Assembly: GCA_023362775.1 (NCBI GenBank)
Contig: JALMGJ010000008.1
Span: forward strand, 34,459,001-34,523,000
Length of the DNA: 64,000 nt
Direction: 5' to 3'
Origin: Charina bottae
Lineage: Eukaryota > Chordata > Lepidosauria > Squamata > Charinaidae
A program made the position numbers and the translations under genes. Shown piece by piece: positions 21,251 through 31,500 of this stretch; the first letter of the stretch is position 1; every line of letters starts with the position of its first letter. The notes below the pieces were generated by a model. The model had not been told where the DNA came from. It saw only the letters and a program-made list of their open reading frames with translations, and did not search any database.

Positions 21251-22432
21251 ATGTGACTCTGGGTGGCATACAAAAAAAAAGCATGCAAAGCATTTGGAGT
21301 TTCTAGAATTGTGCAAAGGTTTAGGCTCCTTGAGAAGGCTCACAACAGCTGCTTCAAAGGCTTTCCCAGGATGTCTGTGTGCAAATGTCCAAAAAGAACT
21401 TCTGCTGGATGGCCACTAGAGCAGCTGTGTGTGCACACCCATGTAGAGATTGACAGGGTATGTACACAGGTTCCAGGGAACTGACTGACAAAGTCAGGAA
21501 TACGCAGCTGTCATCATCAGCTGTCACCCTCCTCCTCCTACAAGGCAGTAAGAAGCATTTTCAGTAAAACTTTATCAGAACAGTCAAACAACTTCACTTT
21601 CCTGGCTTCTAACTACATTGATGGTTTTATATTCTTTTGAAAACATTTCCCCTCCCATCCAATAGCCTAACTTAATGCAAAAGTACAAAATGAACATTTC
21701 CCCCCTAAAATCTAACTTCTGGCTCAAAACTATTTTAACCATCATTTTATTGCAATTTAGAATATAAACTTAAGAAATGTGTATGCCTGGTATGCATGTA
21801 CCTCTCTGTGTTGCTAAATACTGAAACTGATGTCTGCATGGATGCATGAATGCATAAAGAACCAGTGAGATGCCATTGTGGATAGCAGACCCAACCCAAC
21901 TTGGAAAACACTTTGTAGCAGCTGCAGCAAGCCTTCTGGTAGACTTGGCTGCCCCAACATCTTAAGGAAGGACATTCTGTTCACAGTAAGACATTCCCAG
22001 CAAATTTCATACATTTATAATCTGGTAACATAAAAATTCTTAAGGTGTGCCCTTTATATATGTGTATGTGTGTCTTTCTATACATCTGGTAGCATTAATC
22101 CTACCTTGGCTGATCTCACAAGTAGGATTGGGCCTGGTTAGAATTCAGATAGATTACCAGAGAATCCTAGGCCTATAAGTAGAAAGTCCACACAACAGTG
22201 GACAATCCAGTGTATCGTTGCCAAATCAACTAAATCTGTGAAGTACCCAAAGTCAAGTTTGACTTCAAGGAGATTTGACCTTACACTTGGTTGCAGAAGG
22301 ACACAATGTAACAAAGAAGAGTTGAATTTCAGTTTTAGAATCTCTAATATTTTATTAAAGCAACTCCTGAACTTAAAAAAAATAGACACAGTGATTTATC
22401 AAGGAAAGATCATAGAAACAAAGATGAAAATA
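21251..22432. other. No recognised feature
   Basis: A short A-tract at 21270-21280 might be a LINE tail. The open frames at 21263-21484 and 21814-22014 show no domain. Confidence 0.4.
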
Positions 22433-22600
22433 TGATACAGTGGTAGAGCACGTGCTTCATGTGCAAAAGGTCCCAGGTACATTCCTTGACATCTTCAGAT
22501 AGAGGTACTCGACAGTATTTGCTAGTCAGTGGAGACAGTACTGAACTAAATGGATCAATGTAATGATTCATTATAAGGCAGCTTCCTATGGCAGGATTGG
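22433..22600 (+). mobile_element. tRNA-derived SINE (family D)
   Basis: The head 'cagtggtagagcacgtgctt' then 'aaaggtcccaggtacattcc' is a decayed tRNA with A and B boxes. The body has 'gctagtcagtggagacagta' and 'ctgaactaaatggatcaatg', and the end 'ataaggcagcttcctatg' is diagnostic of a widespread reptile SINE. It is not a functional tRNA because the body extends past the tRNA fold. Confidence 0.8.
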
Positions 22601-23985
22601 GAAAAAGTTCTGCCAAAACCTTCAGAGCCATTGCCTATAAGCATAGGCCAGCCTTCTGTAACTTGGCATCCTCCAGAGGTTTCTGACAATGGTGACAATG
22701 CCAATGGAGAATCTGGGGGTCCATCACGTTTGGTTAAAAAAGCTAGGATGAAGAAGCTGGTGAATATAGAAATGAACCAAAAAAGCAAATGGTCTGACTC
22801 AGCCTCATAAATATTTAGAATTACTCTTTCTGGTAAATAGGGCCAGTTGGAACTTATGCATTCATAAAGCATCTTTAAATATGCAATAGTGGGAAGTGAA
22901 CAGAAGGATTAAGAGAGTCCTTAAATTTCTCCCACAGCACATATCACATATTATAACACATTCATATGAAATTTACAGCCAGTTACAATCCAAAACTACC
23001 AAAATCTTTTTCATTACTTAATTTCTTTAATGGAGTACGTATAACAGAGGACATTTTGAAAATGATTTGGAAGAGGCACTTTGGAAGAAGTGCAAGCACA
23101 GAACCTCTCTGCTATTCAATAAAGTCCCCCCTCTTTTTTCCCCCCAGGCTTCCACAAGAGCCAGCAGAAAAGTTGCTGCTGCCTTAGAGTCACATTGAAG
23201 ACAGGCTGCTTTATTGAATAACAGAGCTGCTGCACTCATGCATGGTCCAAAGCCCTTCTTCCATATTATTTTCAAATTATGAACAATCCTAAAATATAAA
23301 CTGCCTGTTTTCCAGTCTGGTAGGATGAATTATTCCAGCCAATAGGAAAGGAAATTGGTGTGCATGTATTCCTATTGGCAGAAAAATTGAATTAAAATGT
23401 AACAAGCAGCAGGTAGACTATCAGCACAATTTCAGTACCAACTGGTTAAAGACATTATCTTAATGTTGCACGGTTACACAGTGAAGCTAAAGCCAAAGTA
23501 CACAGCCAGGGAGATCAAATACATAACACGCATGCAATATTCTACCAAATGGTTATTTAGCAACTAAACTATTGGCTAATCCTCAGTTCATCTCACCCTA
23601 GGTTAGATGTCACTCTTCAGCTAGCATTATTTTTTTGAATGACTCATTAACATCAATAGTCACGTATCATGGAAGCCATTAACTGTTTGGAAATGTTACA
23701 TTAATCATAATGATGAGGGGAGGATACCTTTTTTCTTTTTTTGCAAAATTTTAGGCATTCTCTGGATAGGTCTATTAATTAATTGTTAATCAAATCATTC
23801 AGAAAAAAATTCTGAGGGTTTCCTTATACGGCTATCAAATCATAAAAGTACTGTTACAATTCACTCACATAGCACTATTGCCAAGAGGAAAACAAGGGGT
23901 CTCCTTTGAAATTGTGAATCAAATCAAGTGTTTTGTAGATTCAGTGGATTTTCTGTTCCTTCAGGAGTTAGGATATACATTAGGC
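22601..23985. other. No recognised feature
   Basis: Open frames at 22555-22872, 22966-23187 and 23027-23275 overlap on opposite strands and lack recognisable domains. Confidence 0.4.
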
Positions 23986-24377
23986 CAGAGCTTTCCAAAC
24001 TTTTCATGTTGGTGACACACCTTTTAGACGTGCATCATTTCGCGACACAGTAATAACAGGGTTCCCCGCCCCCCGGCCCATGCTCCCGGGCTCCCGGGTG
24101 GAAACCCCGCCCCCGGCGATTGGCTCCTGGGTGGAAACCCTGCCCCCTGGCCCACGCGATTGGCTTCTGCCTTGGGCGGGGGGGGCATGCATGGTGGCAG
24201 TGGCAGCGGCGGCAGCCTTGCTAAAACGCGGAAGCGCTGATGGCACACCGCTGCCGTCTTCGCTGCCGCCATGCACACTCCAGCGCTGCACGCGCCCCCA
24301 TACCACCGCTTCACAACACAATAAACTGTGTGTTGCGACACACTAAAGTGTCGCGACACACAGTTTGGAAAGCTATG
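23986..24377. mobile_element. hAT-type MITE, family C, longest copy
   Basis: The left end is CAGAGCTTTCCAAACTTTTC and the right end 'cagtttggaaagctatg'. Next to the ends are 'atgttggtgacacacc' and 'gtgtcgcgacacacag'. The 392-bp interior is GC-rich with direct repeats of 'gggtggaaaccc'. No clear 8-bp TSD was found (cattaggc versus atttaata), so the flanks may have changed. Confidence 0.75.
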
Positions 24378-25070
24378 ATTTAATATAAAGGCTGCCAGCA
24401 AGCCACCTTCCCCCACAACAAAAACAACTAAGTCCAACAGCTGAATCTCCTGACTGCTATTTTTGCCCCATTGTCAAAAATAAAGCAGGTACAGGCATTT
24501 TGATGCTTCCTCATTATAACCTTGAATCATGAAGCAAACAGGTTTGCTCTTGAATGTCAAATTATAAACTCAAATGAAATCACCCCCTTTGAATCTCCAG
24601 TCTCAAACCTGAACTGAAACACGGCTGATTCACACAGGCCTAATGCTGGCATAGATCAACACCCTGATGGTTTATATCCCAGATTCTTAAGGACACTAAA
24701 TCTTGAAGGAACTCCACTTGCTACTCTTCTAATTCCAATGATTGGAACATATTAAGAATGGATTATAGAGGATGTAATGAGTTGCCACATGTAGAAACAG
24801 AGTTTATTAGAATGTCTAATATGTATAAAAAAGGAACTATGTTATATTTAGAGCAGAGCACAATCAGCATTTCCAATTTCTACCCCTTACTCTGGGCAGC
24901 AAAACTGGGGACCATTTTGTTAAAATCCTTATAAGATAACATTCTTCAACCATTTCAGTGGGAAAAGGATACCTTTAAGATGAGTAGCAATACAATATCT
25001 TCCTGGGAAGGGTAGAAACCATATGAGACAAATCAATTCAATTTTAATGTATTATTGAAGGCTCTACCTG
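24378..25070. other. No recognised feature
   Basis: AT-rich spacer. A weak LINE-like wording around 24640-24770 could not be confirmed. Confidence 0.35.
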
Positions 25071-25200
25071 GGCACAGAGATTTCGCTTCTGTCTGTGCTC
25101 CTGCCCTCTGAAGATGCCGGCCACAGATGCTGGTGAAACGTTAGGAACCACAACTTCCAGAACATGGCCACACAGCCCGGAAGACCCACAACAGCCATCA
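25071..25200 (+). mobile_element. PLE 3' end (same family as 53385-55127)
   Basis: 'ctacctgggcacagagattt', 'ctgtgctcctgccctctgaa', 'cacagatgctggtgaaacg' and 'cacacagcccggaagaccca' correspond base by base, with few changes, to 54961-55095 of the larger PLE. Only the 3' UTR is present. This is an extreme 5' truncation or a solo pseudo-LTR. Confidence 0.8.
25108..25143 (+). ncRNA. Hammerhead-ribozyme-like core in a PLE 3' end
   Basis: CTGAAGA (25108-25114) fits the conserved CUGANGA box. GAAA (25135-25138) fits the second box. Between them, gccggc/gctggt can pair as stem II around the loop cacagat. C-G at 25139-25140 then TT gives a two-pair stem III and a UH-type cleavage position, as described for hammerheads in PLEs. 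One extra nucleotide sits between CTGAAGA and stem II, so activity is uncertain. Confidence 0.5.
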
Positions 25201-25203
25201 ATT

Positions 25204-26379
25204 AAATTTGTTTATTTTAATTTGAGTTTACAGCTCCAAAAGTGATATAAAAACTGGAATACAGTTATGTGTCAAAAATAGCAGTTTTCAAGAGCCTGAG
25301 ATATAAATCTTGGAAACAAAAAACATATATACAAATGTATGTATTAGAAAATGGCCTGTAATAAATTGTATTTAGTATGCAAGAATGCTTTATATTAGAT
25401 AAAATTACTTGCAATAAAATATGCATTAAAAGTGTATTCAAACATTTAGAGAGAATTCGTGCTTGACAGAGAGCCTAAAATATTGTATGAACTGACTTCA
25501 ACATAAACACTTTGTGGAGGATATATTCTCTGAGATTAATCTAAGAATATCTTGAATAATTATCCCCCTGGGGGAAAAAATACAAGAAATCTTGGATTAC
25601 ATTATGCTCAAACTTGATTTAATTCTTAAATTTAGTTTTTAAAATTAAGTAATCCCCAGACAGAGGACAGAATCAACAGTATCTTAAATAGACATTCAAA
25701 TGTACAAACAGGTAAAAGATAAGGTCAGTAATTATGTCTGGCTGTCCAGATACTTTTGTCCATTATCCAGCATTAAAGTGTTTTCAATAAATCAATTTAA
25801 TCTTATCCATTGGAACAATGTGTCAAACTGCCACATAAGTAAGAGTTTTTCCCTCAAAGTTGTCTTCACTTGTTCAATTTATAAAACAATTTATTTTTAT
25901 ATGTCCCTAATTCATTCAGATAGCCTTCCATCCTCTCACTCCAGCCCACACATTATCTTAATTCCTTTTTAGGACCTTGAGTCAATGACGCTTACACAAT
26001 TCACCTGAATAATTTTCCATACATTTGGATAAATATCCCTCTTTACCGCCTACTCAGGAACAGATTGTAGTCATAAGTGCTGAAAAACAACAACAGAAGG
26101 GTTTTATCAATAAATGTAGACTCTGACATTAACAATGTAAAGTATGAGAGACAAAAGCTTCTTTGAGTCACAGTTCACTGGTACAGCTCATGATTTAAAT
26201 GTAGGAGATTCCAAATTTAGTCCTCAGCATTTGCAGTTAAAAGATTCTCCCCCAACAAGGATTCTCTGATTTGTGTCCCACATGTGCATCTCTTTAAAAA
26301 AAACTCCAGTGACTCCCTCAGAAATGGCAAATTACCACCACTGAAAAATATTCTACCTTGAGACTTCCAGTGGGAAATG
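25204..26379. other. No recognised feature
   Basis: AT-rich sequence. The 90-codon frame at 25700-25972 has no known domain. Confidence 0.4.
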
Positions 26380-28050
26380 GCGGACTGACCAGCTGTGCCC
26401 ACAAGATTTGCGGGCAGAACTGGCATTGTGGCAGTTTTTTCGGGCTCAGGCTGGTTTCTCCTGAAGCCCAGAGTGTTTTTACGGATAAAGGAAAACACTT
26501 GGAATTTTGACCCATTCGTCCTCCGGATGGCGAGTTGCAGCCAGGAGATCATAAACAGTGTCTGCGATCGACGGGTAAGACTTCCCCGGGAGGCTGGGAA
26601 GACATCATTTCCAAGCCGGGCTGCAGCCATAAAGGGACATTAAGTCCAGCCACCCCATTTCTAAAGCACCCAATTTATTTTTTCTTTAAGCATCCGTACC
26701 CTAAGACAGGCTTTCTACATTAAGGAGAAACTATCTTTCTTGGTGCTTATTGTTATTTTTGTGATTAATTTTTTAATTTTTTTTAAAGGTTTGGATTTTG
26801 CTTTCCATCCAATACAAATGAGGATTGAGAGTATATTATAGTCTCCCTGTTATTATTTCTGCACTAATTTTGAAGATTTTAGCATTTTTCCTACATGTTG
26901 AATCTGCTGTTCTGAACTTTCACTTTCCTGCTGCTACTTTCTCTGGGAACTGTCTGTGACTTTATCTTAACTCAGTTCAGAAATTTTCCATTACCTTTCA
27001 TTTCTGCCAGTTAAGTATCTAGGGGGCACCATAACTTACTGCTTCAGAAATGGAGGATCTTAACCAGGCTTTCTTCGATATTTGCCAAGATATTAAAGCA
27101 GATATTAAGCAATTTTTTTCTGATTCCTGCCAAGCTGTTGTGCAGGACATTTGGAGCATTGTGGAAAATATGTGATCTGAAATGTGCCATCTGGTTGGGG
27201 ATGATGTGGATGAACCTGAAAAATCTAACAATGATGGAAATGTTTCTCCCATGAGTGAGATTCAGGTTTCCATTGAAATCCTGAGTGAAATTGGCAATGG
27301 TGAATTGAAGAACTTAAACAGAGAAATTGAGCTGCAAGATATGAGTGAATTTGACTTTCTGATGGAATGTTATGGAAAAGAAGGGGTTATTATGTACAGG
27401 AGGTTTTTTGAAGAGAACTTTGTGTTTCTGAGGGGAGCAGTTGGGCTGTTTGATTTCTTTAAGAAAATAGCTCTGTGCCTATTATGGGGATATGTAAATG
27501 TCTTTGTCAATTTTGAAGTGGGTTAAGGGACTAAAAATATTTATCTGGATGGTTTTTTGGCTTTGGATTATTTTACTTATCCTTAATTACTGGGATTATG
27601 ATTATTAAGGTTTTTTCTTAATCATGTTTTTTGTATTAATGTTTTTTTGTATTATTAACTATAATGGTAGACAATTTACATGGTTTTCTATTTTTGATCT
27701 TTATTATAGTAGACAGGAATGTATAGAATAGTAGTAGGAAGGGAATAATTAAGTGATTGTTATTTTAGGGGGGGAAGTTGATTAGGTGATTTATACTTTT
27801 TTTCCTTTTAATATAAAGGGAGGGAGGAATGGTATTTAGTGATTTTTATCATGTGCTAAGGGGTTGACTTGTAGAAATAATGTGATTTTGGTTTAATATA
27901 GAGTAAGGGATTGATTATGGGAAATTGCTGTATATCCTTGATGTTTAAAGTCGGAAGTCACTTCTTTTTGTAATCTATCTTTAAAAATTTGTTTTCACAC
28001 TTTTTTAGTTATTTTTTGTAGTTTTTTTGTTTTTCTGTATCTTTTATCTT
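26380..28050 (+). mobile_element. L1-derived non-autonomous unit (5' UTR, ORF1-like remnant, 3' UTR)
   Basis: The GC-richer start (about 26380-26640, 'gaaatggcggactgacc', 'gcgatcgacgggtaag') reads like a LINE 5' UTR. A coding-like segment at 27050-27526 follows: MEDLNQAFFDICQDIKADIK, then a stop, then an acidic frame with EPEKSNNDGN and FDFLMECYGKEG. The 3' part contains 'gtcggaagtcacttctttt', closely like 'gatcggaagttacttcttt' in the L1 3' UTR at 47900. There is no RT in between. I infer an L1 copy lacking ORF2, or a non-autonomous L1 partner. The boundaries are approximate and no TSD was found. Confidence 0.4.
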
Positions 28051-28060
28051 TTTTTGAAAC

Positions 28061-28061
<1 letters not shown>

Positions 28062-28102
<41 letters not shown>

Positions 28103-28150
28103 CATACATACATACATACATACATACATACACATACACACACACACACA
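28062..28150. repeat. Compound (TA)n (CATA)n (CA)n microsatellite
   Basis: It directly abuts the left end of the Tc1 element. A second (TA)n lies just after the right end (29727-29744), so the transposon probably landed in a pre-existing TA-rich tract. Confidence 0.95.
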
Positions 28151-29725
28151 CTGCTCAAAAAAATAAAGGGAACACTGAAACAACACAATGTAAGTCCAAG
28201 TCAATCACACTCCTGTGAAATCAAACTGTCCACTTAGGTAGCAACACTGATTGACAATCAATTTCACATGCCGTCGTGCACATGGAATAGACAATAGGCA
28301 GAAAGCATAGGCAGTTAGCAAGACATCCCCAATAAAGGAGTGGATCTGCAGGTGGTGACCACAGACCACTTCTCAGTTCCTATGCTTTCTGGCTGATGGT
28401 TTGGTCACTTTTGAATGCTGGCAGTGCTTCCACTCTAGTGGTAGCATGAGACGGAGTCTACAACCCACACAAGTGGCTCAGGTAGTGCAGCTCATCCAGG
28501 ATGGCACATCAATGCGAGCTGTGGCAAGAAGGTTTGCTGTGTCTGTCAGCGTAGTGTCCAGAACATGGAGGCGCTACCAGGAGACAGGTCAGTACATCAG
28601 GAGAAGTGGAGGAGGCCGTAGGAGGGCAACAACCCAGCAGCAGGACCGCTACCTCCGCCTTTGTGCAAGGAGGGACAGGAGGAGCACTGCCAGAGCCCTG
28701 CAAAATGACCTCCAGTGGGCCACAAATGTGCGTGTGGCTGCTCAAAAGGTCAGAAACAGACTCCATGAGGGTGGTATGAGGGCCCGACGTCCACAGGTGG
28801 GGGTTGTGCTTACAGCCCAACACCGTGCAGGACGTTTGGCATTTGCCAGAGAACACAAGATTGGCAACTTCGCCACTGGCGCCCTGTGCTCTTCACAGAT
28901 GAAAGCAGGTTCACACTGAGCACATGTGACAGACGTGACAGGGTCTGGAGACGCCGTGGAGAACGTTCTGCTGCCTGCAACATCCTCCAGCATGACCGGT
29001 TTGGCAGTGGGTCAGTAATGGTGTGGGGTGGCATTTCTTTAGGGGGCCGCACAGCCCTCCACGTGCTCGCCAGAGGTAGCCTGACTGCCATTAGGTACCG
29101 AGATGAGATCCTCAGACCCCTTGTGAGACTATATGCTGGTGCGGTTGGCCCTGGGTTCCTCCTAATGCAAGGCAATGCTAGACCTCATGTGGCTGGAGTG
29201 TGCCAGCAGTTCCTGCAAGACGAAGGCATTGATGCTATGGACTGGCCCGCCCGTTTCCCAGACCTGAATCCAATTGAGCACATCTGGGACATCATGTCTC
29301 GCTCCATCCACCAATGCCACGTTGCACCACAGACTGTCCAGGAGTTGGGGGATGCTTTAGTCCAGGTGTGGGAGGAGATCCCTCAGGAGACCATCCACCA
29401 CCTCATCAGGAGCATGCCCAGGTGTTGTAGGGAGGTCATACAGGCACGTGGAGGCCACACACACTACTGAGCCTCATTTTGACTTGTTTTAAGGACATTA
29501 CATCAACGTTGGATCAGCCTGTAGTGTTCTTTTCCACTTTAATTTTTGAGTGTAACTCCACATCCAGACCTCCAGGGGTTGCTTACATTTGATTTCCATT
29601 GCTTTTTGTGTGATTTTGTTGTCAGCACATTCAACTATGTAATGAACAAAGTAATTAATACGAATATTTCATTCATTCAGATCTAGGATGTCTTATTTCA
29701 GTGTTCCCTTTATTTTTTTGAGCAG
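28151..29725 (+). mobile_element. Tc1-family DNA transposon, nearly full length
   Basis: The element is 1,575 bp and bounded by perfect 30-bp terminal inverted repeats starting CTGCTCAAAAAAATAAAGGG. It has one transposase gene in the middle. Length, inverted repeats and transposase structure are those of Tc1. The TA duplication is not clean because both flanks are TA or CA microsatellites. The perfect ends and almost intact gene imply a recent insertion compared with the other repeats here. Tc1 elements are known to move horizontally among vertebrates, but only a database search could show that for this one. Confidence 0.95.
28446..29470 (+). pseudogene. Tc1-family transposase, one frameshift and one lost catalytic Asp
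   Basis: The likely start is the ATG at 28446 ([10 protein letters not shown]), because the family begins with the helix-turn-helix; the 15 codons upstream are not part of it. Residues 1-60 form the paired-like DNA-binding region ([20 protein letters not shown], then GGGRRRAT). A 1-bp deletion near 28857-28860 shifts the frame, and reading continues in the frame of 28886-29470. First catalytic Asp: FTDESRF. Second: the usual DNARPH motif reads GNARPHV, with codon GGC at 29171-29173 where GAC is expected. Third residue: Glu in DLNPIEHIWD. The gene would be about 341 residues, the family's normal length. As it stands it should be inactive, although the ends look mobilisable. Confidence 0.92.
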
Positions 29726-30989
29726 CTTATATATATATATATCCTTGATTATATCCCAGCACACTTCGGGGTGGTTCCACTAGAAAAATGGTTCATGGGA
29801 TAATCTATGGCATCTTAATAGGATGGATACACAAATTTTGGATGATGTTCTGGTTACAGAACAGATACAGGAGCAATCAGAGCTGAGCAGTGTGAATAAA
29901 GAGACTTTTGGACTAGTCTCTTGTCACGGGTTCTTTTTTATACCCAAGTTTTGATTATTTCAGGCTCAAAATTATCTCCCAAAAAGCACTGAACTCTACA
30001 GCACTTGGAGTTTTTATATCTCCCCTTACAGGTTGGGGAGATGTTTTATTTTAAACAAAACTATCTACAGTACAAAAGTGAATCTTTCAAAAGCTATGTG
30101 ACTTTTCTAGAGCTAATATCTTACTATCCTACCTTATAATTACTAATGAAATTACACTATACAATGTTAGTCTATCCTTACCTTACTATACTCTATATTA
30201 CTACTTCTATGCTATACTATTATAAATATATTCTACCTATTCTTATTTTACCACTACTATTACTAGCCTACTGTTACTATTGCTAAAATAAAGCTTTTGT
30301 ACTGGGCAGTTTGTACAGCACTTGCCCCTTCTCACTGGTTTGCTGCAAGGCTTTGCCTCTTCTTTCTGTTTCCTCTGCACTCCAAAGTCTTTGTAAGGAG
30401 AACAAAACTTCTTTTCCTTTCTTTGGTTGCTTTCCTTCATGGCTGCTGCAGGGCCTCAGAACACACCCGTCTCATCTAATCTCCTCACGTCTCCTCTTCA
30501 GCTGTTTCAAGGCTGTGGCTTTTATCGGCCGCTCGGCCATCCTGATGTTGGGGAGGAGGTTTGAAATAGGAGGGAGGGAGGCAACACAGGTGTCTGTGAT
30601 TGTTCCAGCAGCCTGCTCTTCCACATCTCTCTTTTACTAAGATCAGAAAAAAATATACAACAAAACCACATCTAGTAAACAGTAAGCTTCACTGAGTTCA
30701 TCAGGAATTAATTCTAAGAAGAGAGGTATAGCTCAATTAATTCCACAAAAGGGAGGGAAATTAGTGAAGCTGGTGTGAACTGGTAGAAATTTGCCATGAA
30801 AAGTAAGGATATGCAACGGTGCTAGGAGTCTGGGTGTTCAGGATGATATAGGGTAAATGGATAAATTAGGTAATTAGATTACAGAATGAGAAAAGGGAGG
30901 CAAAATCAACCATTCAAAGAAATTGGAATTTGGGATCTTCTTAAAGGTGGAGGAGACATGGTGTTACAGTGTTTTTTTCTCTTTTTTCT
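29726..30989. other. No recognised gene; possible LTR-like wording near 29900
   Basis: 'gtgaataaagagacttttgg' near 29890 looks like the polyadenylation region of an LTR, but no boundaries could be set. At about 30140-30290, repeated 'tactat'/'ttacta' wording gives a simple low-complexity run. The open frames at 30243-30640 overlap on both strands and are not called. Confidence 0.35.
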
Positions 30990-31500
30990 TAGGCTGGTTC
31001 CAGTCAGTATTGGTGGGGGCAGGAAAATCAATTCTTTAGCTCCTTACCTATGTGGTGCCTCAGGGCTTGACACTCTTCCCTTTCCTGTTTAATACCTACA
31101 TGCAACCAGTGGGTGAGGTCATCTGCCAAAAGATGATACTCAGTTGTACATCTTGATTCCTAGCTCACCAAGCAGTGCTATCAGGGTCATATTCTTATGC
31201 CTTCCTGAATAGGGAGGGACAGAATTAAACTCAACCCATACAAGACAGAATGGCTATGGGGTTTAGGTTCTCCTGGTATCAGGGATTTCCCATCTTTGGT
31301 TTTGGATGGAGTTGCACTTCCCCAGATAGAATTGATAAGCAATTTGGGAGTTTCCCTGGATCCACAGATCCTACTCGAGGAGTAGGTGGCAACTGTGGCC
31401 AAGAGGGTCTTCTCCCAGTTTTGTTTGGTGTGCCAGTTAGGCCCTTACCTGGACCAGGATTCCCTTCTCACAGTTACTCATGCTTTAATGCCTCTGGGCA
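30990..31500 (+). pseudogene. L2-type LINE RT relic
   Basis: Reading with frameshifts gives a stretch like 'LVPVSIGGG ... YLCGASGLDTLPFPV', which corresponds to the SVVVGEE ... [16 protein letters not shown] segment of the L2 at 59685-62111. The downstream wording 'ctcaacccatacaagacaga' and 'tggctatggggtttagg' matches the [11 protein letters not shown] part. It is strongly diverged, with many indels and no intact catalytic motif. Confidence 0.65.

Noticed and set aside
24610..24780. Possible CR1-like LINE fragment ('ctgatggtttatatcccag')
   Set aside because: Only one short block agrees with a LINE; no ordered second block was seen.
27182..27526. Acidic 114-codon frame as a possible host gene
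   Set aside because: It sits between L1-like 5' and 3' UTR pieces and begins right after an in-frame stop, so an L1-derived remnant is more likely.
28027..28218. Frame with Ile-Tyr and Thr-His repeats
   Set aside because: It is a translation of the TA/CATA/CA microsatellite.
30140..30640. Low-complexity tactat run followed by a pyrimidine-rich block as a possible LTR element
   Set aside because: No boundaries, TSD or second copy in the window.
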